From Diorhabda sublineata (lineage: Eukaryota > Arthropoda > Insecta > Coleoptera > Chrysomelidae): a stretch of DNA of 64,000 nt. The translations under genes and the position numbers were made by a program. Shown here in pieces: positions 47,785 through 58,439 of the stretch. Under the pieces are notes generated by a model that saw only the letters and a list, made by a program, of their open reading frames with translations, searched no databases and was not told where the DNA came from. The stretch is taken from contig NC_079480.1 in the NCBI RefSeq assembly GCF_026230105.1, forward strand, positions 9,466,488 to 9,530,487. The letters are read 5' to 3'. Position 1 is the stretch's first letter; each line of letters begins with the position of its first letter.

Positions 47785-49087
47785 ATGAGTGAATTAAACT
47801 CTAGTAATCTCGATAACATAGTTCAATTGTTCAATAATATTTCTTTAGTCGAAAATAACGTAGAACAAACTGGTACTAACAAAATGGCTCCTCCTGCAAT
47901 GAATTGGGATCTTTTCAAATCCAAATTATCAAATATTAAACCTTTTAACGGTGACAGTGAATATTTGAATAAATTCATTACAAGGTGTGAGCATTTAATA
48001 GAGTCATATAGAATTTATAATGATGCAGAATTAAATTTACACATTATAGAATGTATTCAAGAGAAATTAGAAGGTAGAGCAGCCTTCATGGTCGGTAACA
48101 GAGTTGAATTAAATACTTGGCCAAAATTAAAAACGGCCTTATTACAGTGTTTTGCTGATAGAAGGGATTTAAATTGTCTTGTGCAAGAGTTGATTAGAGC
48201 CAAACCATTAAAAAACGAGCATCTTATTGATTTTGGAAGTAGACTTCAATTAATTCGTAGTAGTGTAATTCAAAGAATTAGCAATGACCCTAATATAACT
48301 GCCGAAGAAAGAAATTGTCAAATAAATCAATACGATAAAACCGCTTTAAATACGTTTATTGCAGGGTGCGACGGTACTCTGAAAAATAATATGCATTTAC
48401 GAAAACCACATTCTTTAGAAGACGCGATGGCCTATGTGGCCGAATTCGAAAATTTTGAAAGACTGTACGGTTCTTTAAACGATAAAAATAATCGACAAAA
48501 TACACCTAATAATATTAATATACAGCATGCGAATAGCCAAAATTCTCAAAGATCCAAATCAAATTTTTATAAAAATCCTAATACGTATCAAAATTTTGTA
48601 CCAAATAACAGACCTGTTAACAATTACCCGAATTCTTATAGCAATCGACAAAACTACCAACCAAATTTCGTACAAAATAGAGAAAGTTGGCCAAATCAGC
48701 CGATACCTATTCAATCCATACCACAAAATAAAAGATATTTTACTAATCGACAAGTATTCGGCCCTCCCAAAAATGTATTCAAACCTAACCAAATTCCACA
48801 AAATCAATTACCAACACCTGAACCGATGTCCACGACATCACGTAATTTTACTGAACGTACTCGAAAACCTATTAATAATAATAATAATAATAGATTTTTT
48901 TCGATCAAATCCAAACGCTAAACCAAACTTCGTTTCCGAAGAGTTATACTTAAATCAATATGCTAATTCAGACTATAATCACGATAATCAATATGACGAA
49001 TATGACGAAATAGAATTTGACGAAAACGACGAAGCCAATCGCGATGAAAATTTTCAAGCAGCTCGTCCATCAGACGGGAAAACATAG
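47785..49087 (+). CDS. gag: gag (structural polyprotein), frame change at 48895-48901
   Basis: The ATG at 47785 opens 378 codons ending TAA at 48919-48921. The first 240 residues are a helical capsid-like region (WDLFKSKLSNIKPFNGDSEY, CFADRRDLNCLVQEL); the later part is Asn/Gln/Pro/Arg-rich. No CCHC zinc knuckle, as in other errantiviruses, where basic tails bind RNA. In the next frame an open stretch runs on to TAG at 49085-49087 with an acidic tail and ENFQ, and it, not the 48921 stop, is in the frame that sets up a -1 shift into pol. So the native Gag probably ends at 49087, and the switch at the run of seven T marks a one-base insertion or a sequencing error. Gag assembles particles and packages element RNA. 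Confidence 0.85.
49048..49054 (+). promoter_or_regulatory. Candidate -1 ribosomal frameshift heptamer (gag to pol)
   Basis: A AAT TTT in the gag-tail frame fits the X XXY YYZ rule for tandem -1 slippage. It begins immediately after TGA at 49045-49047, the last stop in the pol frame, and the gag-tail stop follows 31 bases later, so the overlap is just 40 bases. I did not identify a downstream pseudoknot. Confidence 0.65.
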
Positions 49088-52000
49088 AAATAAATATACT
49101 GTCAGTTAATCCGCTACCGTATATAGAAATTGCAAATCCAAAAATTAAATTGCTAATCGATACTGGTAGCTCTAAATCAATAATAAGACCTTCTATTGCC
49201 GAAAAATACTTTCCAGATACAATTTATCATTCTGATACTACTATATCTACTAGTCTTGGAAGTAAAAACGTTAGGTATCGAGCGCTTATTCCTGCATTTC
49301 CTGAACTAAAAAATAAAAACTATCAAATCGATTTTATACTATATGATTTTCACAATTATTTTGATGGAATTCTCGGTATTAAAGATTTAATAGGTATGAA
49401 TATAAATATTGATTTAACTAATCGAGAACTATTAGGACCTCACCTAAGATTGCCTTTTAAGTATAGAAAAGTAAACGATATTGAGTTTTCTTTTTCAATA
49501 GACCCCGGAGAAAAAACGATAAAGAAATTACCCGTAAATATAGATAATGGGGATATTATAGTAGACGCTCGAAAAATAGAAAATATAATAATTCCACAAA
49601 TTTTATCTACAGCGAGAAACGGTTTCGCACCAATAGAAATTCAAAATCACACAAATAATTCGATAACGATAACATTACGAGAACCAATTCAAGTTACTCC
49701 ATTTAAATATTCACAATATGAACTCTTTAAATTTGAAAGCTTTGCTAATGATTTTGATGAAAATAATTTCATAAAACCTAATGACAATATTACCGAATTA
49801 ATTCGTACAAATCACATGAATAAAGAAGAAAAACAAAAAATTATTTCATTGTGTAAAGAATATTCTGATTTATTTTTAAAACCAGGGGACAAATTGACTT
49901 TCACTTCAAATGTTAAACATATTATAAGAACCAAAGACGAGGTACCGGTTCACACTAAATCTTACAGATATCCCTACGTCCACAGAGAGGAAATTAGGAG
50001 ACAAATTCAAGAGATGTTAGATAAAAACATAATTAGACCGTCCTGTTCCCCTTGGAGCTCCCCGATATGGATTGTTAAAAAGAAAATGGACGCATCAAAT
50101 ACCCAAAAATGGAGACTGGTAGTTGATTACCGGAAAATTAATGAAAAGACAATTGATGACAGGTACCCGCTTCCCAATATATCCGATATATTGGATAAAT
50201 TAGGTCGAGCTCAGTATTTTACTACCCTCGACTTGGCAAGCGGTTTCCATCAAATACAAATGAGCGAATGTTCTATAGAAAAAACGGCTTTCAACGTAGA
50301 TGGAGGACATTACGAGTACCTTAGAATGCCTTTCGGTCTTAAAAATGCCCCTTCTACATTTCAAAGAGCTGTAAATGAAGTCCTTAAAGACATCCAAAAT
50401 AAAATATGCATGGTATACATGGATGACATTATCATATTCAGTACTAGCCTTCAGGAGCACATACAAAATCTGAAATTAGTATTTTCAAAACTACGCCACG
50501 CAGAGCTTAAGATACAACTAGACAAGTGCGAGTTTCTTCGCAAGGAAGTAGAGTATCTAGGTCACGTTGTAACTCCTCATGGGATAAAACCTAATCCGAA
50601 TAAAATCAAAGCAATTCAAAATTTCCCTATCCCAAAAACCGCTAAAGATATTAAATCCTTTTTAGGACTAGTAGGTTACTATAGAAAGTTTATAAAAAAC
50701 TTTGCTCAAATTACGAAACCGATGACGATATGTCTAAAGAAAGATCACATAATTAAACATACCGAAGAATTTATTAATTGCTTCAATACTTGTAAAAACA
50801 TTTTAATTTCAGAACCAGTCCTTGCGTATCCCGATTTCAGTAAACCTTTCGAATTAACTACTGACGCTTCTAAATATGCCATAGGTGCTATTCTATCTCA
50901 AAATAATCATCCTATTTGTTATGCTAGTAGAACACTTAATTCCGCAGAAATAAATTATTCTACAATCGAGAAAGAGTTACTTTCGATAGTCTGGTCGTGT
51001 AAATATTTTCGACCGTATTTATTTGGTCAAAAATTCACAATTTTTTCAGATCATAAACCATTGCAATGGCTCATGTCATTAAAAGAGCCCAATTCACGTC
51101 TTGTACGCTGGCGCCTTAAACTTGAGGAATTTGAATACGATATAAAATATTTGAAAGGTAAAAGTAACAAAGCAGCTGATGCATTATCTCGATATCCCGA
51201 TATAAATGCATTAGAAACTGCATCAATGGATGTCAATTTAAGTGACATCGATGAAATAATGAATGAAGAATTTGAAAGAATTAATTCCAGTACTCTCCCG
51301 AATTTAGATAATTTAGATCTTACAAATATATTAGATTTAAATAAATTTAACCAAAACGATTCAAACATAGAAAATCTCGCAAACAATAATTTACCAATAT
51401 TACCTATAACGGAAGAACCAAATCCTAATAATAACGAAGACATTGAAACAGTACATACATCTGTTGAAAATCCTATTCTATCAATTCCAATTACCGAAAA
51501 ACCATTAAATATGTATAAAAATCAAATATATTTTACTAATGGTCAAATAAATACCTTTAAGGTTAGAAGAGAGAAAGTATTCGAAAATATTCGTCTATAC
51601 GTTACATTACCGGTAATTGACATCGAAAATAATATAATAAACTTCATTAAAGAATATATTGACCCCAGGAAAAATTATGCACTTTATTTCCAGAACGAAC
51701 CCTTATCGAGAATATTTATTGTAACTGCACAGAATATGTTTAAGAATTCTGCATTTAAATTTACACTGTGTACCAAATCAGTAACAGATATTGAAACAAA
51801 AGAAGAGCAATTAGAAAAAATTAAATATCATCATATATATAAATCAGGTCATAGGGGCATAAACGAAGTTAAAACATCTCTTAGTTGTAGATACTACTGG
51901 CCGAAGATGATCGAAGATGTAGAAAACTTTATCAATAGTTGCGATACATGCTTGAAAAATAAATATGATAGGAATCCCCCTGTCGTCAAATTTAGCCTAA

Positions 52001-52876
52001 CACCCACAGCGTCTAAGCCTTTTGAACATGTACATATGGATGTTTTTAAAATTGCAAATAAAATTTATTTAACAGTAATTGATTCCTTTTCGCGTTACGG
52101 ACAAGCTTACCCCATAGTAAGTGTTACAGGATTTTCCACAGTAGACTCTTTACTAAATTTCATAACTCACCATGGACTACCTCAAAAGATAACAACAGAT
52201 AGTGGTTCTGAATTTAAGAATTTCGATTTAGAAGACTTTTGCAAACTTCACCATATAGAATTGCATCATACCACAGCGAAAAATAGCAATTCCAACTCGC
52301 CAGTTGAACGATTTCATTCAAGTATTTTAGAACATTATCGATGTATACAGGAAGATAATAAAAATTTGACACCGGATCAAATAATGAAACACGCGATTCT
52401 TAGTTATAACAATTCAGTTCATACAGTAACAAAATTCACGCCTTTCGAAATTATAAAAGGACATATAAACAATCCTGACCCGTTTGACCTGAATGACCAT
52501 TTAGTTATATCTCAATACGTTCAAAATCACAAAGAAACCAGTAAACGCTTATATGAAAAAAATTAAACAACAAAACGAACAAACTAAACAAAAGGTTATA
52601 GAGAAATTAAATAGAAAAAGGTACGAACCTTTAGACTATTCAAATCAAAAAACCGCCTACGTAAAAACTAAATTAAGAAATAAGAAACTCCCTAAATTTA
52701 AACAAACTAAAATAATTAGAGATAAAGGTATTCTGCTTAAAACCGATAAAGGTACGTATCATAAAAGTATTGTCCGAAAACCAAGAAGTAATGTTCGGAA
52801 ATTGTTACAGGATGTCGACGAGCACGCGAATCCTGATGCTTTACCTGATTCTTCGCGTATTTCAAGCGACCTGTAG
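49048..52876 (+). CDS. pol: pol (protease, RT, RNase H, integrase), frame change at 52556-52562
   Basis: Made as Gag-Pol by -1 frameshifting. The pol frame opens at 49048. Counting residues from 49150: protease with LIDTGSS (Asp4); reverse transcriptase with LDLASGFHQI and YMDD at 423-426; RNase H with TTDAS, EKEL and SDHKPL; integrase zinc finger (HH...CDTC) and catalytic D964, D1017, E1053, a DD35E spacing. All catalytic residues expected are present. The frame stops at 52564-52566 straight after a run of seven A; the next frame carries on with a basic tail (KQKVIEKLNRKRYEPLDYSN) to 52876, the usual integrase C-terminal region. So a one-base insertion, or a sequencing error, probably truncates integrase by about 100 residues. 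The tail overlaps env by 65 bases. Confidence 0.93.
52801..52811 (+). other. Splice acceptor for env mRNA
   Basis: TTGTTACAG ends at 52810 and is followed by G and then the env ATG at 52812-52814. With the leader donor at 47659 it makes a 5,152-base intron and places the env ATG first in the spliced mRNA. Confidence 0.6.
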
Positions 52877-54512
52877 TGTAGAAGACATACAGGTTACGAA
52901 AATTCAAAACTTCCTTCTTCCTATCCAATTAGGAAACGCTAGATTAGTATATAGTAAACATACGTTTTTACATTATTTAGATTTAAGCCAACTTATTAAG
53001 CAAATAGATAGTCTAGTTACGCATTTCAATTACATAAAAAATAGTATTACAACTGTAACCACTACAAACACTATATCCTATCACGCTTTAGCACAGAACA
53101 TGTTAATAAGAACCGAGTATTTGATCAACACTGTACAGAAAAAATTCGAAAATTTGAATCCTCATATCAGAAATCGAAGAGGTTTGCTAAATGGCGTTGG
53201 TAAAATAAACAAATGGCTATTTGGAAACCTCGATTCAGATGACGAGATAAAATACGATAACGCAATTACTTTATTACAACAAAATCAAAAGAACATTATC
53301 CATGAAACTAACCTTCAAATTTCTCTCTATAAGAAACTCATTGATCATTACAATAAGTCAATTACTACTTTAAATAAAAATCAAGCAAATTTTAATAATG
53401 GGTTACAACTATTTTCAGCCTCTGTATATAACAAAATTGAAACACTAGAAAGTTATCTAACGTTTCAAGGTATGTTGTATCAGATTAATTTAGACTGTCA
53501 GTCAACAATAACGTTTATAGATAATATTGAGAACGCAGTTGTATTTTCGAAACTTAATTCTGTACATACGTCTATAATTTCTAGTTACGAGATACTGGAC
53601 ATAATTCAACATTTAGGAAAACTATATTCAGAAAAACAGATTCCTAAATTTTCTAACATTTTAACATACTACCAATTTCTTGGAACTCAAGTATCAATCA
53701 TTGATTCGAAATTAGTCTTTGCTATCCACGTACCTATACTCATCTCAGAAACATTTGAATTTTACCACCTTTTTCCCATAATCCAAAATAATAAAATGTA
53801 CACTCCTAAATTCCCTTACCTGGCACGAACGCAAAATGAAACCCAATCAGAAAAAGAAGAATGTCCACCACTCGAAGGTACCTACTATTGCCGTCAAAAT
53901 TTTGTCCAAAGGGATAATTGCACCCTTAGTCTACTTGAAGGGAACACTCTCGATGATTGCCAAATTCTAGAAGTCAATATCGAAGAAACAATCATTCAAC
54001 AAGTTACAACAAAAGAAGTCCTGATAATGCCGATTCAACAAGAAAAAATACTTTCAAAATGTCAATCCGATCGATACCTCGAAATAGAAGAACCATCACT
54101 TGTCAAAATCCCAGAAAACTGTGAACTATGGATCAATAATCAACGATACATCAATGACGACGAAATCAGTTACGGTAAACCATTTGTCCTGCCAAAATTA
54201 GAAACAAACAAATTATCAACTTCAAAACACTACGAAAAATATAACATAACAAATCTCAATCTCGATGATCTTTTCCAAATCAACGAATTGTCAAGAAAAA
54301 TGAAGCCGATCCAAGAAACTTCCAATACACAGAGTCATGTAACAATAATCGAAAGCCTTTTAGCGATAATATTCATTATTTTAATAGCAGGTGTTTTGTT
54401 CAAATTCAAATCAAAAATTTTAGTATGCCGAAAACACACAAAAGAAAAAAGTCAAGAAAACCTGGAAAGGGCCCAAAAATCGAAAAGTCAATCCATACTT
54501 TTCGAGACTTAA
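52812..54512 (+). CDS. env: env (envelope fusion glycoprotein)
   Basis: 566 residues from the ATG just after the acceptor; the frame is open 14 codons further upstream (52770) but that part lies before the acceptor and lacks signal-peptide character. Features (numbered from 52770, subtract 14): hydrophobic signal (ILMLYLILRVF, about 21-31), a furin-type RNRR site at 134-137 followed by a Gly-rich fusion peptide ending LFGNLD (150-155), an alpha-helical ectodomain, Cys-rich membrane-proximal part and a transmembrane helix at about 524-543 with a basic tail. The cleavage-site-plus-fusion-peptide layout is that of errantivirus Env, related to baculovirus F proteins. The frame has no stop or frameshift. 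Confidence 0.92.
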   Translation: MSTSTRILMLYLILRVFQATCSVEDIQVTKIQNFLLPIQLGNARLVYSKHTFLHYLDLSQLIKQIDSLVTHFNYIKNSITTVTTTNTISYHALAQNMLIRTEYLINTVQKKFENLNPHIRNRRGLLNGVGKINKWLFGNLDSDDEIKYDNAITLLQQNQKNIIHETNLQISLYKKLIDHYNKSITTLNKNQANFNNGLQLFSASVYNKIETLESYLTFQGMLYQINLDCQSTITFIDNIENAVVFSKLNSVHTSIISSYEILDIIQHLGKLYSEKQIPKFSNILTYYQFLGTQVSIIDSKLVFAIHVPILISETFEFYHLFPIIQNNKMYTPKFPYLARTQNETQSEKEECPPLEGTYYCRQNFVQRDNCTLSLLEGNTLDDCQILEVNIEETIIQQVTTKEVLIMPIQQEKILSKCQSDRYLEIEEPSLVKIPENCELWINNQRYINDDEISYGKPFVLPKLETNKLSTSKHYEKYNITNLNLDDLFQINELSRKMKPIQETSNTQSHVTIIESLLAIIFIILIAGVLFKFKSKILVCRKHTKEKSQENLERAQKSKSQSILFET

Positions 54513-54521
54513 GGAGGGAGG
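54511..54521 (+). promoter_or_regulatory. Polypurine tract
   Basis: AAGGAGGGAGG directly before the 3' LTR; primes plus-strand DNA synthesis in LTR elements. Confidence 0.9.
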
Positions 54522-54739
54522 AGTTACATACGCCGCTTATCAAGGAAACTTAAAAGCGCAGCAGAAACACTATACTTTCTGAGAAATTGTTATTTAACAA
54601 CATATGCAGATAAATCTTTCTTTCTTGTAATATCATTTAATATTATTCATTCTCTGTTCAGATCTCTAACAATAAACTTGTAATTGCTAGAATAAATATA
54701 TTTTTTAAAAACGAATTTTTCGTAAAGAAAACCAAAATT
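54522..54739 (+). repeat. 3' LTR, 218 bp
   Basis: Identical, as read base by base, to 47182-47399. AATAAA at 54671-54676 would serve polyadenylation of the element RNA. Confidence 0.95.
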
Positions 54740-54850
54740 AAGGCTGAACTTTCACCTCAAGATGATTCAACCTCGAATGAAAAACACGATTATTCAATTA
54801 ACATACTCGAAGTGACAAGTGTTTTTTTCGAAATATTTTGTCAACATTGA
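54740..54850 (+). pseudogene. Possible host coding exon, 3' piece
   Basis: Continues the frame begun at 47157 (see there) through a Ser/Asp/Glu-rich stretch to TGA at 54848-54850. A GTGACA right after a Glu codon near 54820 could be a weak splice donor, so the true exon may end there. The first four bases are the right copy of the target duplication. Confidence 0.38.
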
Positions 54851-55179
54851 CACGTAAATATTATTACTAACTATATGATCATAACACAATCTGCAATTAC
54901 TTTATATGGAAAAGTTTTATTATCAATCGTTAAATTAATGGGATAGGTAAATAGAGGTGACTTGTCATCTATTCCACTTTCACCTTTTCTAAAAATTCTC
55001 TTGTTTTATTCTTCTTATGAAATCTTTTAGCTGTATGTATTTCTTTACTACAAACTGTGTTCTTTTGATCGACAGAATCTACAAAAGAACTGTTAATAGA
55101 CTCACAACAGTTTTCCTGTCTTTGCTTATAAGTACTGCCGTAAATATTGGCGATTGTTCTGATATCAACTTTTGTCCTT

Positions 55180-55800
55180 GTCTTTTATTTGGTGAGTTTT
55201 CCCACCATAGCCAAGAGTTAGCCATTTCGTTGCCTTCACGACCCTCGTGTCCCGTTACCCCAGTAATTTACTACGGTACCCAACGCGTTTAGTGCTTAGA
55301 GTTAACGTGCTGCTTAACTGCTCCTTATGCTTATTGAGAAGCATCTTTGAGCTGTTGTTTCCGTCTTTAAATATGTACTCCCTTCCAATGTTCCTTATTA
55401 GTATAGCTTTTTAGAATATGTTGTTGAATTTATATCTTGTGACTGACACGTCGATAAATTGCCCCATTACAATTTCCGCTTCCAGTTCCCTAAAGCCCGC
55501 ACTATGCGTGTGGCTTATGATCTAGCTTCACCTTGTAAGAAGATGTGTAAGAGTGACAGATTTTGCAGAGCTCTCATTATAGTCGAGGAAGTGGATATTA
55601 TGGCTTCGTGACACAATAGCAAGCTAGTCTTTGTGTTCCCTACAGGTTTATGGTTCCTAGTTGCTGCGTCTCTACCCACCACGCCACCGATCCAAGTTAT
55701 CAGTGGTCTAACTCCGCCTGTTAACAACCATAGCGGGTTATTTTGGGATTGAGTACTTACTGCACATACATATAAGTAAATCTGAACATCACTGTACATT
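55180..55800 (-). mobile_element. LINE relic (RT connection and RNase H region)
   Basis: GC-richer block. The minus-strand frame at 55515-55799 gives a segment with LLTGGVRPLITWIGGV and ALQNLSLLHIFLQGEARS, resembling the post-RT part of R1/Jockey-like LINEs (VxPxxxYG, then LPPLHLxIxxEA). Further left the frames give GREGNEMANSW, a variant of the RNase H motif GHxGxxGNExADxLA. Stops and frameshifts throughout. Confidence 0.58.
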
Positions 55801-56214
55801 TATCTAAATTATAACAGTAACCATACAACCTTTTTCTATAAGCAATAATAATGATTAGATAGATTATAGTTTGCATTGTGAGTAACTGACAACATGTGAA
55901 GAATTTTGGTTATACAGAGGTAGTTAGAATTCACGTAATTTGACCATCTTTGCTGCAAAGTACTAATTTCTTCTTCTTTTACTCTTGTCTAAACCTTCAC
56001 TTTGACCATAAAACCCAATTCTATGTATAAAAAATAAAATAATGCTAGAAACCTTTTACATCCCTAACCATTTGATTTCAAGTTTCTACTAAAAAAAACC
56101 ATTTCAATCTGCTAAAAAATCCTTTAAACTAAAGCATCCACTTGGTTTTTAGTAATTAAAGCACCGCCATTGCAAACAATTTTCCATAATTAAAAATGGT
56201 TCACTTTCATAAGA

Positions 56215-56335
56215 ACGAAAAAGCTATAAATGATAAAAAAGACCTAAATAATTTAAGTAAAATTTATAGCTCTATTTTGTAAATTCTAATAAAACTACAA
56301 ATAATTCAATTGACTATTGCTATATATTTGAAATT
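56215..56335 (+). mobile_element. Penelope-like element tail, copy 3
   Basis: Matches the 3' tails of the copies at 4250-4725 and 37780-38300 (AATGATAAAAAAGACCTA and AAGTAAAATTTA blocks). Too short to encode anything. Confidence 0.55.
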
Positions 56336-56654
56336 TAAGGCGTCAGGAAAAATTAATTTTTCTTATTAGAAGAAAGTTCTAGTTTGATTTTATTCTTATT
56401 TTAATATTCATGATGAAGGTGATCTAATGATTAATGTGATTAAAGTCGAAGCGCCAAATTTTATCTTCCAAAAATTATTAAAAAAACTAATTTTAAAACA
56501 GGAGGGACATAAAATCAAGAACATTTAGATGCATTAATGGCATGTTTTGATAAAACAAAGTCCGGAGTAATAGTGTCAACTATCATACTACTACAAGCCA
56601 TTAGATTAAGTAATTTTTGCAGTTCGTCGAACGCTTCTTGACATTACCTATTTA

Positions 56655-56917
56655 CAGGGTGTTTCAAAACTGTTATATCCCTGTATTAAGCGAAAAAAAT
56701 CGATTAAAAATCACCAAACAATCACATGTCAAGGTTTAGCCAATCAAAGCTTGTGGAACGTTTAAGTTCCTCCTTATCGAGCGGTCGAGAGAGTATTTAG
56801 CTGCTGCCGCATGTTTGAACTTTACGTTGTAGACACGTGATTGTTTGGTGATATTTAATCGATTTTTTTCGCTAAATGCAGTGATATAGCTCGCATACGA
56901 ACGTTTTGAAACACCCG
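56655..56917. mobile_element. ~263 bp MITE with ~85 bp terminal inverted repeats
   Basis: Starts CAGGGTGTTTCAAAAC and ends in the near-complement GTTTTGAAACACCC. The inner parts also pair (AGCGAAAAAAATCGATTAAA, CACCAAACAATCAC with GTGATTGTTTGGTG). The unpaired middle is about 90 bases. Superfamily not determined because the target duplication is unclear. Confidence 0.85.
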
Positions 56918-56999
56918 ATATACCATGACTATGAAAATAATGGATATGCTTAAGCACATTCGATATACTAATAAAAACATATTGACGCTAGTAAAAGAT

Positions 57000-57900
57000 G
57001 GATTTTGTTGAAATTTGACAACAGATAGTTGAAATTTGGACCATGGTGTATACACTCATCGGGGAGTTACTGCTATGTCTAATAATTTCAAAAGAGATGA
57101 ATACACACTTGGGCATTCTAAGCCTAACATTAAAATGAAAGGTCATATTCGTATATAGTAGCCTTGGAAAGCGAAGCAGTGTGAACTGGAGCATTGTCAT
57201 GAAGTACTTCGGCATCTTTTGCTACACCTTTTTCGACGCAACTGCCTTAGTAAGTCAGAGTAATATGCCTCGTTCACGGTTTTATTTGATTGACGAAACC
57301 CTCGCGCAGTTCCAAAATATTGTAGCCATCACTTTTTTGGTGCTTTTGCTAACCTGCGATGCCTCGCCATGCAATATTTTGAAGATATCAGATCATAGTA
57401 AAAAATCAGAGAGTTTCATCACCCGTTACAATTGAATTGCATTTTCTTGGTCCTCGCGGTAAAGCTCTGCTTTTGCATTGCCCTAAGAATTCGAGGCACC
57501 CACCTTGCACTAATACTTGTTTTATTTAAATAGGTGGTAGGATCCTTAGCACACTTAAATGCCGGTCTAGGCTCTAACTTAATTTGTTTTTCTTCTTCGA
57601 ACAATTTCTTCTACCGATTTTATGTTTTTTGGAACACAGGACCTCCCACACATAAGTCTTCTTCTATTGATTCTTAGCAAAAAGACTTAGACCAATTTTT
57701 AATTGTTAAAAATGATGGACACAACTCACCGTAACCAGACTACAATCAGTTTTTGATTTGTGTTGGTGTTAATCCTTCTTTAGTCAAAAATTTTATAACT
57801 GAATTTGAGACATCTTTTTAAACAACTTGTCTGAGTGGTCATTCCAGCTGTACTATAATAAAATCAATCGAAGCCGCAATTTGAAATTTGCTGAGGCCAA
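57000..57900 (-). pseudogene. Mariner transposase relic
   Basis: Minus strand, right to left: an HTH segment (FLTKEGLTPTQIKN), CPSFLTIKNWSKSF, ISARWVPRIL, then TARGFRQ and KTVNEAYYSDLLRQLRR (around the second catalytic Asp) and LHDNAPVHTA near 57176-57213 (third catalytic site), all mariner landmarks in the right order. Many frameshifts; the DEx catalytic part is lost. Confidence 0.7.
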
Positions 57901-58439
57901 GAATTTATGGACCGCACTACCTATGTATTTGTAATGTGGTTTTTTATTATTTTTAATCATTTTTAATAACTTCAAAATTTATTTTCACATCCATTCAGTT
58001 AATATTATAAGACTTTTCTAAAGAGTAGAAAACTTCGAAGCGGTAGAAAAAATTTCCAACTTTGATGAGCTATCGCAAGTATATCTACAAGAAAACTGCC
58101 CAATTTAACATTTATAAGATAATTGGATTCAGATCTCATCAGCCATACAATACTCGCACTCTATGTACTATTGAGGTCAAGGACTCATGAACCGTATTAC
58201 GTAATTCAAGAAATAAGTTCCATCCTATCAAGAGGAAAAGTTTGAAAATCGATGACGCTAACTCAATTAAACAGGTGCAGGCTTTCCCAGCAATTTACAA
58301 CAAAGGTGGTAAAAATTACAAATTAAAGACAGCCGAAAAGCAGGCATAGTGTCATACTAGGTTTTTTTTGTGGTGGCGACAAAGTAATCTAGGTTTTGTA
58401 GTATAAAACAAAACACCAAAACACTTTTTTCTAACAAAA

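Larger units (their letters stand above)
47182..54739 (+). mobile_element. Complete env-bearing gypsy-type LTR retrotransposon (errantivirus-like)
   Basis: 7,558 bp between AAGG duplications. Order: LTR, tRNA-Ser type primer site, leader with a splice donor, gag, pol (protease, reverse transcriptase, RNase H, integrase), env, polypurine tract, LTR. This is the plan of insect errantiviruses (gypsy, 17.6, 297, ZAM). The two LTRs read as identical, so insertion is recent. Frame changes at a T7 run in gag and an A7 run near the pol C-terminus are the only coding lesions noticed. The host-side flank suggests insertion into a coding exon. Confidence 0.96.

Noticed and set aside
48527..49087. A separate gene in the second gag frame
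   Set aside because: Only its end looks protein-like, and that part continues Gag across the T7 frame change; the first part is an out-of-frame shadow.
49150..49152. TTG as the start of an independent pol protein
   Set aside because: The frame is open back to 49048 and pol of such elements is made by frameshifting from gag.
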